Origin: UBA5972 sp002430125
GTDB lineage: Bacteria; Pseudomonadota; Alphaproteobacteria; Rhodobacterales; Rhodobacteraceae
Direction of reading: 5' to 3'
DNA: 6,700 bases
NCBI GenBank assembly: GCA_937892915.1
Contig: CALBIC010000131.1
Location: 1-6,700 of the forward strand
Shown here: positions 1 through 6,619 of the stretch, in pieces
Layout of the letters: the number at the start of each line of letters is the position of its first letter
How positions within the stretch are numbered: the first letter of the stretch is position 1
Notes under the pieces: model-generated
Database searches by the model: none
Told to the model about the DNA's origin: nothing
What the model saw: only the letters and a program-made list of their open reading frames with translations
Made by a program: the position numbers and the translations under genes

Positions 1-198
1 CATCACCTTGCGCTGCGTCAGTTTGAAGGGCTGAATACGCAACTGCAAACGGTCGTTCAGCTTTTCAATCGCCTTGTTGAACCGCCGCCGCATATACCAG
101 CGCGCCGAGGGCATCAGCATCCGGTCCAACAACGCAATCGCCGCCAGAACCACCAGCAGGAACGCCACCCAATACGGTAATTGCACGATCTCGAACAT
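1..198 (-). CDS. Membrane-anchored protein, N-terminal 66 codons only; probable glycerolipid acyltransferase (PlsB-like)
   Basis: The first 66 codons of a leftward gene are visible and the rest lies beyond the left edge. The protein opens with MFEIVQLPYW and has one hydrophobic segment (about residues 10-25, rich in V, A and L). A strongly basic stretch follows (SARWYMRRR near 31-39), then an amphipathic part ending in RIQPFKL. From memory, this layout matches the N-terminus of a Rhodobacteraceae protein usually annotated as (1-acyl-)glycerol-3-phosphate acyltransferase, which makes phosphatidic acid precursors at the inner membrane. The catalytic HxxxxD motif would lie outside the window, so the function is an inference. 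An in-frame TAA at 208-210 and no other ATG, GTG or TTG after it fix the start at 198. No clear Shine-Dalgarno sequence is visible. The gene lies 48 bases after the MFS gene on the same strand, so the two may be co-transcribed. Confidence 0.6.
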   Translation of the reverse strand, partial: MFEIVQLPYWVAFLLVVLAAIALLDRMLMPSARWYMRRRFNKAIEKLNDRLQLRIQPFKLTQRKVM

Positions 199-246
199 TG
201 CGACACGTTACAGCAACCGCCAAACGGGTAAAGCGATGTTTTCGCC

Positions 247-1446
247 TCAGCCCGTCACCACGCCTTCGCGGCGATCAATCCTCAGAACATATAACGCCGC
301 CAACAACCCCATAAAGGCCGAGGCCAGCATCACCGCCAGCAATATATAGGCCGCCCAGTCGCCACCAACCACCGCGCCCGTTGCCGAAGAAACAATCGCG
401 CCGCCGCCAACCGTCAATGCCCCCGACAAACCCGAGGCCGACCCCGCCAGTTGCGGACGCACTGATAACGCACCGACCCCGGCACTTGGCACCGTCAGCC
501 CGTTACCAAAACCCGTCACCATCACCGCACCAAACAGGGTATAGACGTTCAAAACCCCGAAACCGAACAAAACCAGCCCGACCAGCGGCCCCAGACACGA
601 CACCAGACGCCCGGCGATCATCATCGTGGTCAGGGCATAGCGTGCCGAAATCCGCGCCGAAATGAACGTGCCGACGAAGAATCCCAGCGTGATCAGCCCC
701 ATGCTGAAGCCCAATGTCTCGGGCGACAGGTGCAGCACAGTTGCAGCCACCAGCGGCGCACCGGCCAGGAACGCGTAAAACGACCCGATGGAAAACGCCG
801 AACAGGCCGAATACCCCCAAAACCGCCGCGAGGCCAGTAACTCGGGATAGGTCCCGAATTGCTTGGAAAACGTCTCGGATTTGGTCAGGTTGGTCTCTCC
901 CAGATCAAACCAGCACAGCGCGAAAACCCCGATCCCGAACAGGGCAAAGGCGGCGAAATCGGCCCGCCAGCCAAACGCTCCGTCCAGCGCCCCACCCAGC
1001 ATCGGCCCCAGCATCGGCGCAATCGCCATTGCCGAACTGATATAGCCCATCATGCTGGCCGCCTCGCGCGGCTCCAGCATATCGCGCACCACCGCCCGCG
1101 ACAGGGCTGATCCGGCAATCACCGCCCCCTGCACCATGCGAAACGCCAGAAACAGCCAGAAATCCGTCGCCAGCCAACACCCGACCGAGGCAACCGTAAA
1201 CAGCGCCATCCCGATCAGCAGCACCGGGCGGCGGCCAAACCGGTCCGACAACGGCCCCATGATGATCTGCAAAACCGCCGTCATCGCCAGATATCCGGCA
1301 ATCGACAGGCTCATCAGGCCGTAATCCACCTGAAATTCCGCCGCCATATGCGCCAGCGACGGGGCGAACATGTTCAGCGACACCAGCGACAGCCCAGTCA
1401 GAACAACCAGCGTGATCATATGCGGGGGGGTACGAGCGGCGAACAT
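247..1446 (-). CDS. MFS multidrug efflux transporter, Bcr/CflA family
   Basis: This 399-residue inner-membrane protein should have 12 transmembrane helices and export small molecules using the proton gradient. The sequence shows the MFS motif A after helix 2 (GPLSDRFGRRP, residues 64-74), the helix 4 arginine motif (FRMVQG, 102-107), the family-typical segment around SRAVVRD (116-122), and an antiporter-type motif C in helix 5 (APMLGPMLGG, 143-152). The length is normal for Bcr/CflA proteins (about 390-410). The start at 1446 is well bounded because an in-frame TGA at 1456-1458 lies three codons upstream. The next ATG (codon 10) would follow a run of Cs and has no ribosome binding site. Codons 6-8 contain a run of seven Cs (G on the + strand). 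The gene is transcribed divergently from ecm. The substrate cannot be told: Bcr/CflA members export bicyclomycin, chloramphenicol, sulfonamides or cysteine, and many have no known substrate. Confidence 0.93.
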   Translation of the reverse strand: MFAARTPPHMITLVVLTGLSLVSLNMFAPSLAHMAAEFQVDYGLMSLSIAGYLAMTAVLQIIMGPLSDRFGRRPVLLIGMALFTVASVGCWLATDFWLFLAFRMVQGAVIAGSALSRAVVRDMLEPREAASMMGYISSAMAIAPMLGPMLGGALDGAFGWRADFAAFALFGIGVFALCWFDLGETNLTKSETFSKQFGTYPELLASRRFWGYSACSAFSIGSFYAFLAGAPLVAATVLHLSPETLGFSMGLITLGFFVGTFISARISARYALTTMMIAGRLVSCLGPLVGLVLFGFGVLNVYTLFGAVMVTGFGNGLTVPSAGVGALSVRPQLAGSASGLSGALTVGGGAIVSSATGAVVGGDWAAYILLAVMLASAFMGLLAALYVLRIDRREGVVTG

Positions 1447-1553
1447 GCGTGACTTTCAACTGTTTCGCCACAAGCGTTACCGACGCGATCAGGGAAAGGA
1501 AAGACATCTTGCCCTTCATGCTGCGCTGCGGCAAAATGTGCCCCGACATGAAA

Positions 1554-1581
1554 TTGCGCGAATCCCCCATGCGCCTGTAAT
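1554..1581 (+). promoter_or_regulatory. Possible sigma-70 type promoter of ecm
   Basis: TTGCGC (1554-1559) and TGTAAT (1576-1581) are separated by 16 bases and resemble -35 and -10 hexamers. They would start transcription near 1588 and give a leader of about 35 bases. An alternative -10, TAATAA (1578-1583), has an 18-base spacer. The match is partial, so this is a prediction only. Confidence 0.3.
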
Positions 1582-1611
1582 AAAGTTGCGAACCCGATCC
1601 GCCAAAATCCT

Positions 1612-1615
1612 GAGG
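1612..1615 (+). promoter_or_regulatory. Ribosome binding site of ecm
   Basis: GAGG lies 8 bases before the ATG at 1624. It supports that start, as does the protein opening: the motif PWLFRTYAGHSTA begins at residue 8, close to where ethylmalonyl-CoA mutases normally begin. Confidence 0.6.
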
Positions 1616-1623
1616 CCTGCCTG

Positions 1624-4077
1624 ATGACCAACAAAAAATCCCAACCCTGGCTGTTTCGCACCTATGCGGGCCACTCCACCGCCAAGGATTCCAACGCGCT
1701 TTATCGCGGCAATCTGGCCAAGGGGCAAACCGGCCTGTCGGTCGCCTTCGATCTGCCCACCCAAACCGGATACGACAGCGACCATATTCTGGCACGTGGC
1801 GAGGTCGGCAAAGTCGGCGTTCCGGTCACCCATCTGGGCGACATGCGCGCCCTGTTTGACGATATCCCGCTTAACCAGATGAACACCTCGATGACCATCA
1901 ACGCCACTGCCCCATGGCTGCTGGCGCTTTACATCGCGGTGGCCGAAGAACAAGGGGCCGACATCAACGCCCTGCAAGGCACTGTGCAAAACGACATCAT
2001 CAAGGAATACCTGTCGCGCGGCACCTATATGTGCCCGCCCAAACCCAGCTTGCGCCTGATCACCGACGTAGCCGCCTATTGCTATACCAATGTGCCGAAA
2101 TGGAACCCGATGAACGTCTGTTCCTATCATTTGCAGGAAGCAGGTGCGACACCCGAACAGGAACTGGCCTTCGCCTTGGCCACTGCCACCGCCGTGCTTG
2201 ACGACGTGAAAACCAAAGTGCCCGAGGCAGATTTCCCCGAAGTCGTCGGCCGCATCAGTTTCTTCGTCAACGCCGGCATCCGTTTCGTCACCGAAATGTG
2301 CAAAATGCGCGCCTTCGTCGATCTGTGGGACGAGATTTGCGAACATCGCTACGGCGTGCAAGACGCCAAAATGCGCCGGTTTCGATATGGCGTGCAAGTC
2401 AACTCGCTGGGCCTGACCGAACAACAACCTGAAAACAACGTCTACCGCATCCTTTTGGAAATGCTGGCTGTTACCCTGTCCAAAAACGCCCGCGCCCGTG
2501 CCGTGCAACTGCCCGCATGGAACGAGGCCCTTGGCCTGCCCCGCCCTTGGGATCAGCAATGGTCGCTTCGGATGCAGCAAATCCTCGCCTTTGAAACCGA
2601 CTTGCTGGAATTTGACGATCTGTTTGACGGCAACCCAGCCGTTGATCGCAAGGTCGAAGAACTGAAAACCGGCGCGCGCGAAGAACTTGCAACAATCGAC
2701 AGCATGGGCGGTGCCGTGGCCGCCATCGAATATATGAAAGGCCGCTTGGTTGACAGCAACGCCGCCCGTTTGGGGCGCATCGAAAAAGGCGAAACCACCG
2801 TCATCGGCGTCAATCGCTTTACCGAAGGGGCCGACAGCCCGCTGACCGGCGGCGACGGCAGCATCATGGTGGTCGATCCCGCCGCCGAGGCCGACCAGAT
2901 CAACCGCCTGAGCAAATGGCGTGCCACCCGCGACGTTGACGCGGTAAACCAAGCCCTGGCCGACCTGCGCGCCGCAGCCCTTGACGGCAGCAACATCATG
3001 CCACCGTCAATCGCCGCCGCCAAAGCCGGGGCCACAACCGGCGAGTGGGGCGAAGTGATGCGCCAAGCATTCGGCGAATACCGCGCCCCAACCGGCGTGT
3101 CGAAATCCGTCAGCAACCAGACCGAAGGCCTTGACCATATCCGCGAAGCCGTTGACGCCGCCTCAGCCAAACTTGGCCGTCGCCTCAAATTTCTCGTCGG
3201 CAAACCCGGCCTCGACGGCCATTCCAACGGCGCCGAACAAATCGCCGTACGGGCGCGCGATTGCGGTATGGACATTACTTACGAAGGCATCCGTCTGACC
3301 CCCGAACAGATCGTCGCGGCAGCCCTTGACGAAAACGCCCACGTGCTTGGCCTGTCGATCCTTTCAGGGTCCCACATCCCGCTGATCCGCGACGTAATGG
3401 ACCGGATGCGCGAGGCAGGCCTTGCCCATATCCCCGTTGTTGTCGGCGGCATCATCCCCGAAGACGATGCCGAGGTTTTGCGCGGTTTTGGCGTCGCCCG
3501 CGTCTACACGCCAAAAGATTTCGAGCTGAACCGCATCATGATGGACATCGTAACTTTGGTCGATCCTGAGGCAATGGCAGCCCCAATGACCGCACTCAAG
3601 CCACGGGATTTCGCCGACTACGCGGCAGCCCTCACAGCCTGCATTGAAGAAGAAATATCTGGCCAAGCCTTCTTCGCCCGCCTGTCAGACATCAACCAAG
3701 GCCGCGCCAGCGACGCCTTCGCCAAGCTCGCCCGGATCGAAGCCCTGACCGCAACCGCGCTTGCCCCGCTGATCGCACGCCACGCCCTGACCTTACAGCC
3801 AAAGGCGTCCCTGATCGCCGAAGGCCGGGCCGAGGCCAATCGCCTCGCCGCAATCGCCTGGCCCGACTTCCTTGCCCGCATCCGCAGTGACTACCCCGTC
3901 TATGTCACCGAATTTCAGCAAACCACCGACCGCGCGCCTAAGGCCGACAAGCCGGTCCTGCAAATCCTGATCGACCACGAAATCGCCATGATCGACTTCG
4001 CAAACCTGGAAATCGCAGGCGACCCCAACAGCCACGCCCCTCTGGATGCATTCATCCAGCGCTTAACAAAGCCCTGA
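1624..4077 (+). CDS. ecm: Ethylmalonyl-CoA mutase (B12-dependent) with an extra C-terminal helical domain
   Basis: The enzyme interconverts (2R)-ethylmalonyl-CoA and (2S)-methylsuccinyl-CoA with adenosylcobalamin in the ethylmalonyl-CoA pathway, which replaces the glyoxylate shunt for growth on acetate-type substrates. The TIM-barrel mutase domain covers about residues 8-500, with RTYAG (12-16), FDLPTQTGYDSD (42-53), TYMCPPKPSLR (134-144) and SYHLQEAG (167-174). Y14, R144 and H169 appear to match active-site residues of methylmalonyl-CoA mutase. The cysteine-containing TYMCPP, where methylmalonyl-CoA mutases usually have TYIFPP, and the short N-terminus point to the Ecm/MeaA subclade. The cobalamin domain (about 520-645) has D531-x-H533-x-x-G536, S578-x-L580 and G608-G609, so it looks active. 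Family members normally end near residue 650-660. This one continues to 817 with a helical region of unknown function (see the separate entry). The gene stands alone with its own upstream region. Confidence 0.95.
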   Translation: MTNKKSQPWLFRTYAGHSTAKDSNALYRGNLAKGQTGLSVAFDLPTQTGYDSDHILARGEVGKVGVPVTHLGDMRALFDDIPLNQMNTSMTINATAPWLLALYIAVAEEQGADINALQGTVQNDIIKEYLSRGTYMCPPKPSLRLITDVAAYCYTNVPKWNPMNVCSYHLQEAGATPEQELAFALATATAVLDDVKTKVPEADFPEVVGRISFFVNAGIRFVTEMCKMRAFVDLWDEICEHRYGVQDAKMRRFRYGVQVNSLGLTEQQPENNVYRILLEMLAVTLSKNARARAVQLPAWNEALGLPRPWDQQWSLRMQQILAFETDLLEFDDLFDGNPAVDRKVEELKTGAREELATIDSMGGAVAAIEYMKGRLVDSNAARLGRIEKGETTVIGVNRFTEGADSPLTGGDGSIMVVDPAAEADQINRLSKWRATRDVDAVNQALADLRAAALDGSNIMPPSIAAAKAGATTGEWGEVMRQAFGEYRAPTGVSKSVSNQTEGLDHIREAVDAASAKLGRRLKFLVGKPGLDGHSNGAEQIAVRARDCGMDITYEGIRLTPEQIVAAALDENAHVLGLSILSGSHIPLIRDVMDRMREAGLAHIPVVVGGIIPEDDAEVLRGFGVARVYTPKDFELNRIMMDIVTLVDPEAMAAPMTALKPRDFADYAAALTACIEEEISGQAFFARLSDINQGRASDAFAKLARIEALTATALAPLIARHALTLQPKASLIAEGRAEANRLAAIAWPDFLARIRSDYPVYVTEFQQTTDRAPKADKPVLQILIDHEIAMIDFANLEIAGDPNSHAPLDAFIQRLTKP
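3574..4077 (+). other. C-terminal extension of Ecm: all-helical domain, ferritin-like fold suspected
   Basis: Residues 651-817 of the mutase follow the usual end of the family (TLVDPEAMAA). They look like a separate domain of four main helices: about 659-687 (with EEEISGQAFFARL), 697-720 (KLARIEALTATALAPLIARH), 735-768 (with DYPVYVTEF) and 776-797 (LIDHEIAMIDFANLE). Acidic residues sit once per helix (E675-677, E706, E763, E786), which recalls ferritin/rubrerythrin bundles. The ExxH histidines are absent (T709 and M789 instead), so metal binding is doubtful. The frame stays open with no stop and the same codon style as the mutase. Two in-frame ATGs (3574 and 3586) could once have been the start of a separate gene of about 163-167 codons, but neither has a well-spaced ribosome binding site: GAGG at 3568-3571 is 2 and 14 bases away respectively. 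The fold is an inference and the function is unknown. Confidence 0.6.
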
Positions 4078-4138
4078 CCAACCACTTACTTTGTCAATCA
4101 TCCCCGGCGAAAGACGCAAAACCACCAAACTTGCCCCG

Positions 4139-4166
4139 TTGCACCCGCCGTCCCAATCGCTATCCT
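4139..4166 (+). promoter_or_regulatory. Possible promoter of the deoD-AKR-DUF3108 group
   Basis: TTGCAC (4139-4144) and TATCCT (4161-4166) are 16 bases apart and resemble sigma-70 hexamers. Transcription would begin near 4172, leaving a very short leader that still contains the ribosome binding site. A prediction only; read-through from ecm is also possible. Confidence 0.3.
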
Positions 4167-4176
4167 GCCGGAAATT

Positions 4177-4182
4177 AGGGAG
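4177..4182 (+). promoter_or_regulatory. Ribosome binding site of deoD
   Basis: AGGGAG lies 6 bases before the ATG at 4189, a strong Shine-Dalgarno match at good spacing that confirms the start. Confidence 0.75.
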
Positions 4183-4188
4183 CGAACC

Positions 4189-4893
4189 ATGACAACCCAT
4201 ATCGGTGCAAAACCCGGCGACATTGCTGAAACCGTGCTGCTGCCCGGCGATCCGTACCGCGCCAAATGGGCGGCGGAAACTTTCCTTGAAAACCCCGTCT
4301 GCATCAATCAGGTGCGCGGCATGCTGGGTTTTACTGGCACATGGCGCGGCAATCGCGTCACCATCCAGGGTTCGGGCATGGGGATGCCCAGCCTGTCAAT
4401 CTATGTCAACGAGCTGATCCGTGATTTTGGCGCCAAAACCCTGATCCGCATCGGCTCAGCCGGAGGTATGCCCGACCACGTAGCCATCCGCGACGTGGTG
4501 CTGGCAATGACTGCAACCACCGTCAGCACCCCCTCGCGCACCATCCTGCGCGACCTGAACTTTGCACCCGCTGCCGATTGGTCCCTGCTCAGCGCCGCCG
4601 CCAAGGCGGCCGCCGCGCGCGACGTCAAAACCCATATCGGCGGGATATATTCAAGCGACACGTTTTACGACGAACGCCCTGATTTAACCGAACAAATGGT
4701 CCGCCACGGGGTGCTGTGTGTGGAAATGGAAGCCGCCGAACTTTATATCCTCGCGGCCCGCCACAAATGCCGCGCCCTTGCCATTCTGACCATCAGCGAT
4801 CATCTTTTCACCGGCGAATCCCTGCCCTCGGAGGACCGCGAACGCTCGTTCGGCGACATGGTCGAAATCGCTTTAGAAGCCGCCTTTACCTGA
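4189..4893 (+). CDS. deoD: Purine nucleoside phosphorylase, DeoD type
   Basis: This cytoplasmic enzyme splits purine (deoxy)nucleosides with phosphate into the free base and (deoxy)ribose 1-phosphate for purine salvage. At 234 residues it has the usual length of the hexameric bacterial DeoD type. Its residue numbers line up with the well-studied E. coli enzyme: H4, G20, R24, R43, R87 and S90 (phosphate and sugar binding), E179-M180-E181 (ribose binding), and S203-D204 plus R217 (purine base protonation). Visible motifs are LLPGDPYRAK (17-26), GSGMGMPS (61-68), RIGSAGG (87-93), VEMEAAELY (178-186) and ISDHLFTGE (202-210). The E. coli enzyme has RVGSCG where this one has RIGSAG, a mild change. 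No other nucleoside catabolism gene (deoA, deoB, deoC) is visible. The neighbour downstream is an aldo/keto reductase after a 14-base gap, so the two are probably co-transcribed. Confidence 0.97.
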   Translation: MTTHIGAKPGDIAETVLLPGDPYRAKWAAETFLENPVCINQVRGMLGFTGTWRGNRVTIQGSGMGMPSLSIYVNELIRDFGAKTLIRIGSAGGMPDHVAIRDVVLAMTATTVSTPSRTILRDLNFAPAADWSLLSAAAKAAAARDVKTHIGGIYSSDTFYDERPDLTEQMVRHGVLCVEMEAAELYILAARHKCRALAILTISDHLFTGESLPSEDRERSFGDMVEIALEAAFT

Positions 4894-4896
4894 CCT

Positions 4897-4901
4897 AAGG
4901 A
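4897..4901 (+). promoter_or_regulatory. Ribosome binding site of the aldo/keto reductase gene
   Basis: AAGGA lies 6 bases before the ATG at 4908 and falls inside the short gap after the deoD stop, which fixes the start and supports co-transcription. It is part of a small palindrome (TAAGG-AA-CCTTA, 4896-4907) whose 2-base loop is too short to form a real hairpin. Confidence 0.65.
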
Positions 4902-4907
4902 ACCTTA

Positions 4908-5894
4908 ATGAAATACCTGAAACTCGGCACCACCGGCCCGCGCGTATCGCAACTTTCGCTGGGCTGCATGTCCTTCGCCGGCTTTTACGGCGCCACCGAC
5001 AAAGACGAAAGTTTCGCCTGCCTTGACGCCGCCCGCGCCCACGGCATCGACTTTTTAGACACCGCCGAAATCTATGGTCTTGGTTTGTCGGAAACCATCA
5101 TTGGCGAGTATCAAAAGCAAACCGGATACCGCTTCAAAATCGCCACTAAAGGCGGCATTGTCGTCGGCGGCAAACGTGGCGAAAACAACAATTCCGAACC
5201 GTGGCTGCGCAAAGCACTGGACGGATCAATGACCCGCCTTGGCGTTGACAAGGTCGAGCTCTACTACATTCACCGCCGCGACTGGTCGATCGAAATCGAG
5301 CAAGTTGTTGAAACCCTGTCAAAATTCCAACAGGAAGGGCTGATCGGACAATTCGGCTTTTCCGAGATCGCACCGTCTTCCCTGCGCCGGGCCGCCGCCG
5401 TTGCCCCGGTTGGGGCAGTGCAAAACGAATACTCGCTTTGGACCCGCTATCCTGAACTTGGCATGCTGCAAGCCTGTGCAGAACTCGGCACAACCTTCGT
5501 ACCATTCTCGCCGGTTGCACGCGGCATGCTTGGCGATACCAGGCTTGATCCCAACACCTTTGGCGAAAAGGATTTCCGCAAGACCCAACCACGCTTTGCC
5601 GAACCGAACTACACTCAAAACGCCAACCAAATCGCTGCATTCCGCGATTGGGCGAATGGCCGCGGCTGGACAACATCTGCTGCCGCACTGGCATGGATCT
5701 TCGATCAATCGCCCGGCATGATCCCAATCCCCGGCACCCGCACAGCCGCGCATCTGGCCGAATGGGCCGGGGCTTGCGAGATATCCTTTACCGATCAGGA
5801 CCGCGCCGAGATTAACCGTTTATTGCCAGCAGGCTTTGCCCATGGCGACCGGTATTCCGATGCGCAAATCATTGGTATTGAAAGATATTGTTGA
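4908..5894 (+). CDS. Aldo/keto reductase, NADPH-dependent oxidoreductase
   Basis: This 328-residue cytoplasmic protein should reduce an aldehyde or ketone with NADPH. The full catalytic tetrad is visible: D51 and Y56 in LDTAEIYG (50-57), K81 in the ATKGG segment and H122 in YYIHRRD (119-125). The barrel strand with VQNEYS (171-176) and the loop SPVARGMLGD (201-210) are typical of the family. The C-terminal PIPGTRT (273-279) is the NADP phosphate-binding motif. The N-terminal pattern (KLGTTGPRVSQLSLGCMSF) and the size resemble the AKR13-type (YakC-like) group, but the subfamily is uncertain and no substrate can be named. The gene follows deoD by 14 bases and its TGA stop overlaps the next start codon, so it sits in the middle of an apparent operon. 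That context does not point to a pathway. Confidence 0.94.
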   Translation: MKYLKLGTTGPRVSQLSLGCMSFAGFYGATDKDESFACLDAARAHGIDFLDTAEIYGLGLSETIIGEYQKQTGYRFKIATKGGIVVGGKRGENNNSEPWLRKALDGSMTRLGVDKVELYYIHRRDWSIEIEQVVETLSKFQQEGLIGQFGFSEIAPSSLRRAAAVAPVGAVQNEYSLWTRYPELGMLQACAELGTTFVPFSPVARGMLGDTRLDPNTFGEKDFRKTQPRFAEPNYTQNANQIAAFRDWANGRGWTTSAAALAWIFDQSPGMIPIPGTRTAAHLAEWAGACEISFTDQDRAEINRLLPAGFAHGDRYSDAQIIGIERYC

Positions 5895-6619
5895 TGCATG
5901 CCAAGTTTCACCGCCTTCTATTTCAGCGGCTATGCGGCGCACTTATCGCCCTTGTTTTGTCGCCAGCGACGCTTTTCGCGGAAACCTCGACCTATGATGT
6001 CACGACCAACGGCTTTCACTTTGGCAATCTGATGGTCACGACAACCCTGGTCGCCGACACGTATTCCATCGCCGTCACTGCACAGGCGGAGGGGCTGATG
6101 GGGTTTCTGACCCAGTCGCGGTATCAGGGCAGCGCCAATGGCAAAATGACTATATCGGGGCCGCAACCAGCATTTTTTGCCGCCAGAACCCAGCGAATCT
6201 TCAAGGACCGTGAAACAACCATTTCCTTCACAAATGGCCGCCCGACCGAGGTCACCCTAACCCCGCAAAAGGATCACACGGACTTCACTGATCCAGAATC
6301 AGTGACCGACAAACGCGTGGATTCGCTTAGCTATTTCTATCAGATGTTCACTGCCCCTGCTGGAAAATGCCCGGCAAACGGCACACTTTACGATGGCCGC
6401 AGACTGACCGAGGTCAGCTTTGAAACACCCACAATCTCTGACACCACAACGTCCTGCATCGGCGAATACCGCCTGATAAATGGCCCGGACCACAGCCTGC
6501 AATCGGGTCAACGCAGTTACGCACTGGTCTTTGACTACGCCCCCGGTGGCGGCGCGCCGGTCAGGATCACCGTAAAGTCAGGCCGCAACCTTGTGGTGCT
6601 TAGCGTGGTCGACAAATAG
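5894..6619 (+). CDS. Secreted DUF3108 domain-containing protein
   Basis: This 241-residue protein has a Sec signal peptide: basic residues (K4, H6, R7, R12), a hydrophobic core (about 14-24) and a likely cut after LFA at residue 29. No lipobox is present, so a soluble periplasmic protein is expected. The rest fits the beta-rich DUF3108 family: YDVTTNGFHFGNL (34-46), the G-L-x-G-F-L-T-Q-S-R-Y segment (67-77), DSLSYFYQMF (143-152) and YDGRR (166-170). The mature part has exactly two cysteines, C159 and C188, which could form a disulfide. The family has no established biochemical role. The ATG at 5894 shares its A with the reductase stop codon (TGATG), so translation is probably coupled; only a weak GAAAG (5880-5884) precedes it. 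A TTG at 5888 could start the frame two codons earlier but is less likely. Confidence 0.85.
   Translation: MHAKFHRLLFQRLCGALIALVLSPATLFAETSTYDVTTNGFHFGNLMVTTTLVADTYSIAVTAQAEGLMGFLTQSRYQGSANGKMTISGPQPAFFAARTQRIFKDRETTISFTNGRPTEVTLTPQKDHTDFTDPESVTDKRVDSLSYFYQMFTAPAGKCPANGTLYDGRRLTEVSFETPTISDTTTSCIGEYRLINGPDHSLQSGQRSYALVFDYAPGGGAPVRITVKSGRNLVVLSVVDK

Larger units (their letters stand above)
1447..1623. promoter_or_regulatory. Divergent intergenic region between the MFS gene and ecm
   Basis: This 177-base region separates two divergent genes and must hold both promoters. A possible rightward promoter for ecm lies at 1554-1581. On the leftward strand I found no convincing -35/-10 pair for the MFS gene. 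The middle contains GGCA/TGCC half-sites: TTGCC at 1509-1513, GGCAA at 1530-1534 and TGCC at 1539-1542. These could be an operator or chance. I see no small gene with a ribosome binding site and no strong terminator. Confidence 0.6.
4078..4188. other. Intergenic region between ecm and deoD
   Basis: The 111 bases between the two genes hold a possible deoD promoter and ribosome binding site. I see no clear rho-independent terminator for ecm. The only inverted repeat found (ACAAAG at 4066-4071 and CTTTGT at 4089-4094) is AT-rich with a 17-base loop and no T-tract. Confidence 0.6.

Noticed and set aside
199..246. A terminator or promoter between the MFS gene and the left-edge gene
   Set aside because: Only 3-4 base stems and no hexamer pair are visible in these 48 bases; simple co-transcription is more likely.
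905..1795. A 296-codon open frame on the minus strand overlapping the MFS gene and the intergenic region
   Set aside because: It reads the MFS gene in the wrong frame; the correct frame has all MFS motifs. I also considered whether the upstream part could be the true MFS N-terminus joined by a slip at the G7 run, but the frame starting at 1446 gives a normal Bcr/CflA N-terminus.
1516..2952. A 478-codon open frame on the minus strand opposite ecm
   Set aside because: It lies wholly antisense to a clear mutase gene, has glycine/aspartate/valine-rich shadow composition with no recognisable domain, and no ribosome binding site was seen. Long antisense frames are common in G+C-rich genes.
3586..4077. 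An independent gene starting at the internal ATG within ecm
   Set aside because: No well-spaced ribosome binding site precedes 3574 or 3586 and the upstream frame is open, so the fused product is the simplest reading. Internal initiation cannot be excluded.
4066..4094. Inverted repeat ACAAAG/CTTTGT as an ecm terminator
   Set aside because: The stem is AT-rich and only six base pairs, the loop is 17 bases, and there is no T-tract.
4896..4907. Palindrome TAAGG-AA-CCTTA between deoD and the reductase
   Set aside because: The loop of two bases cannot fold and the left arm is simply the Shine-Dalgarno sequence.
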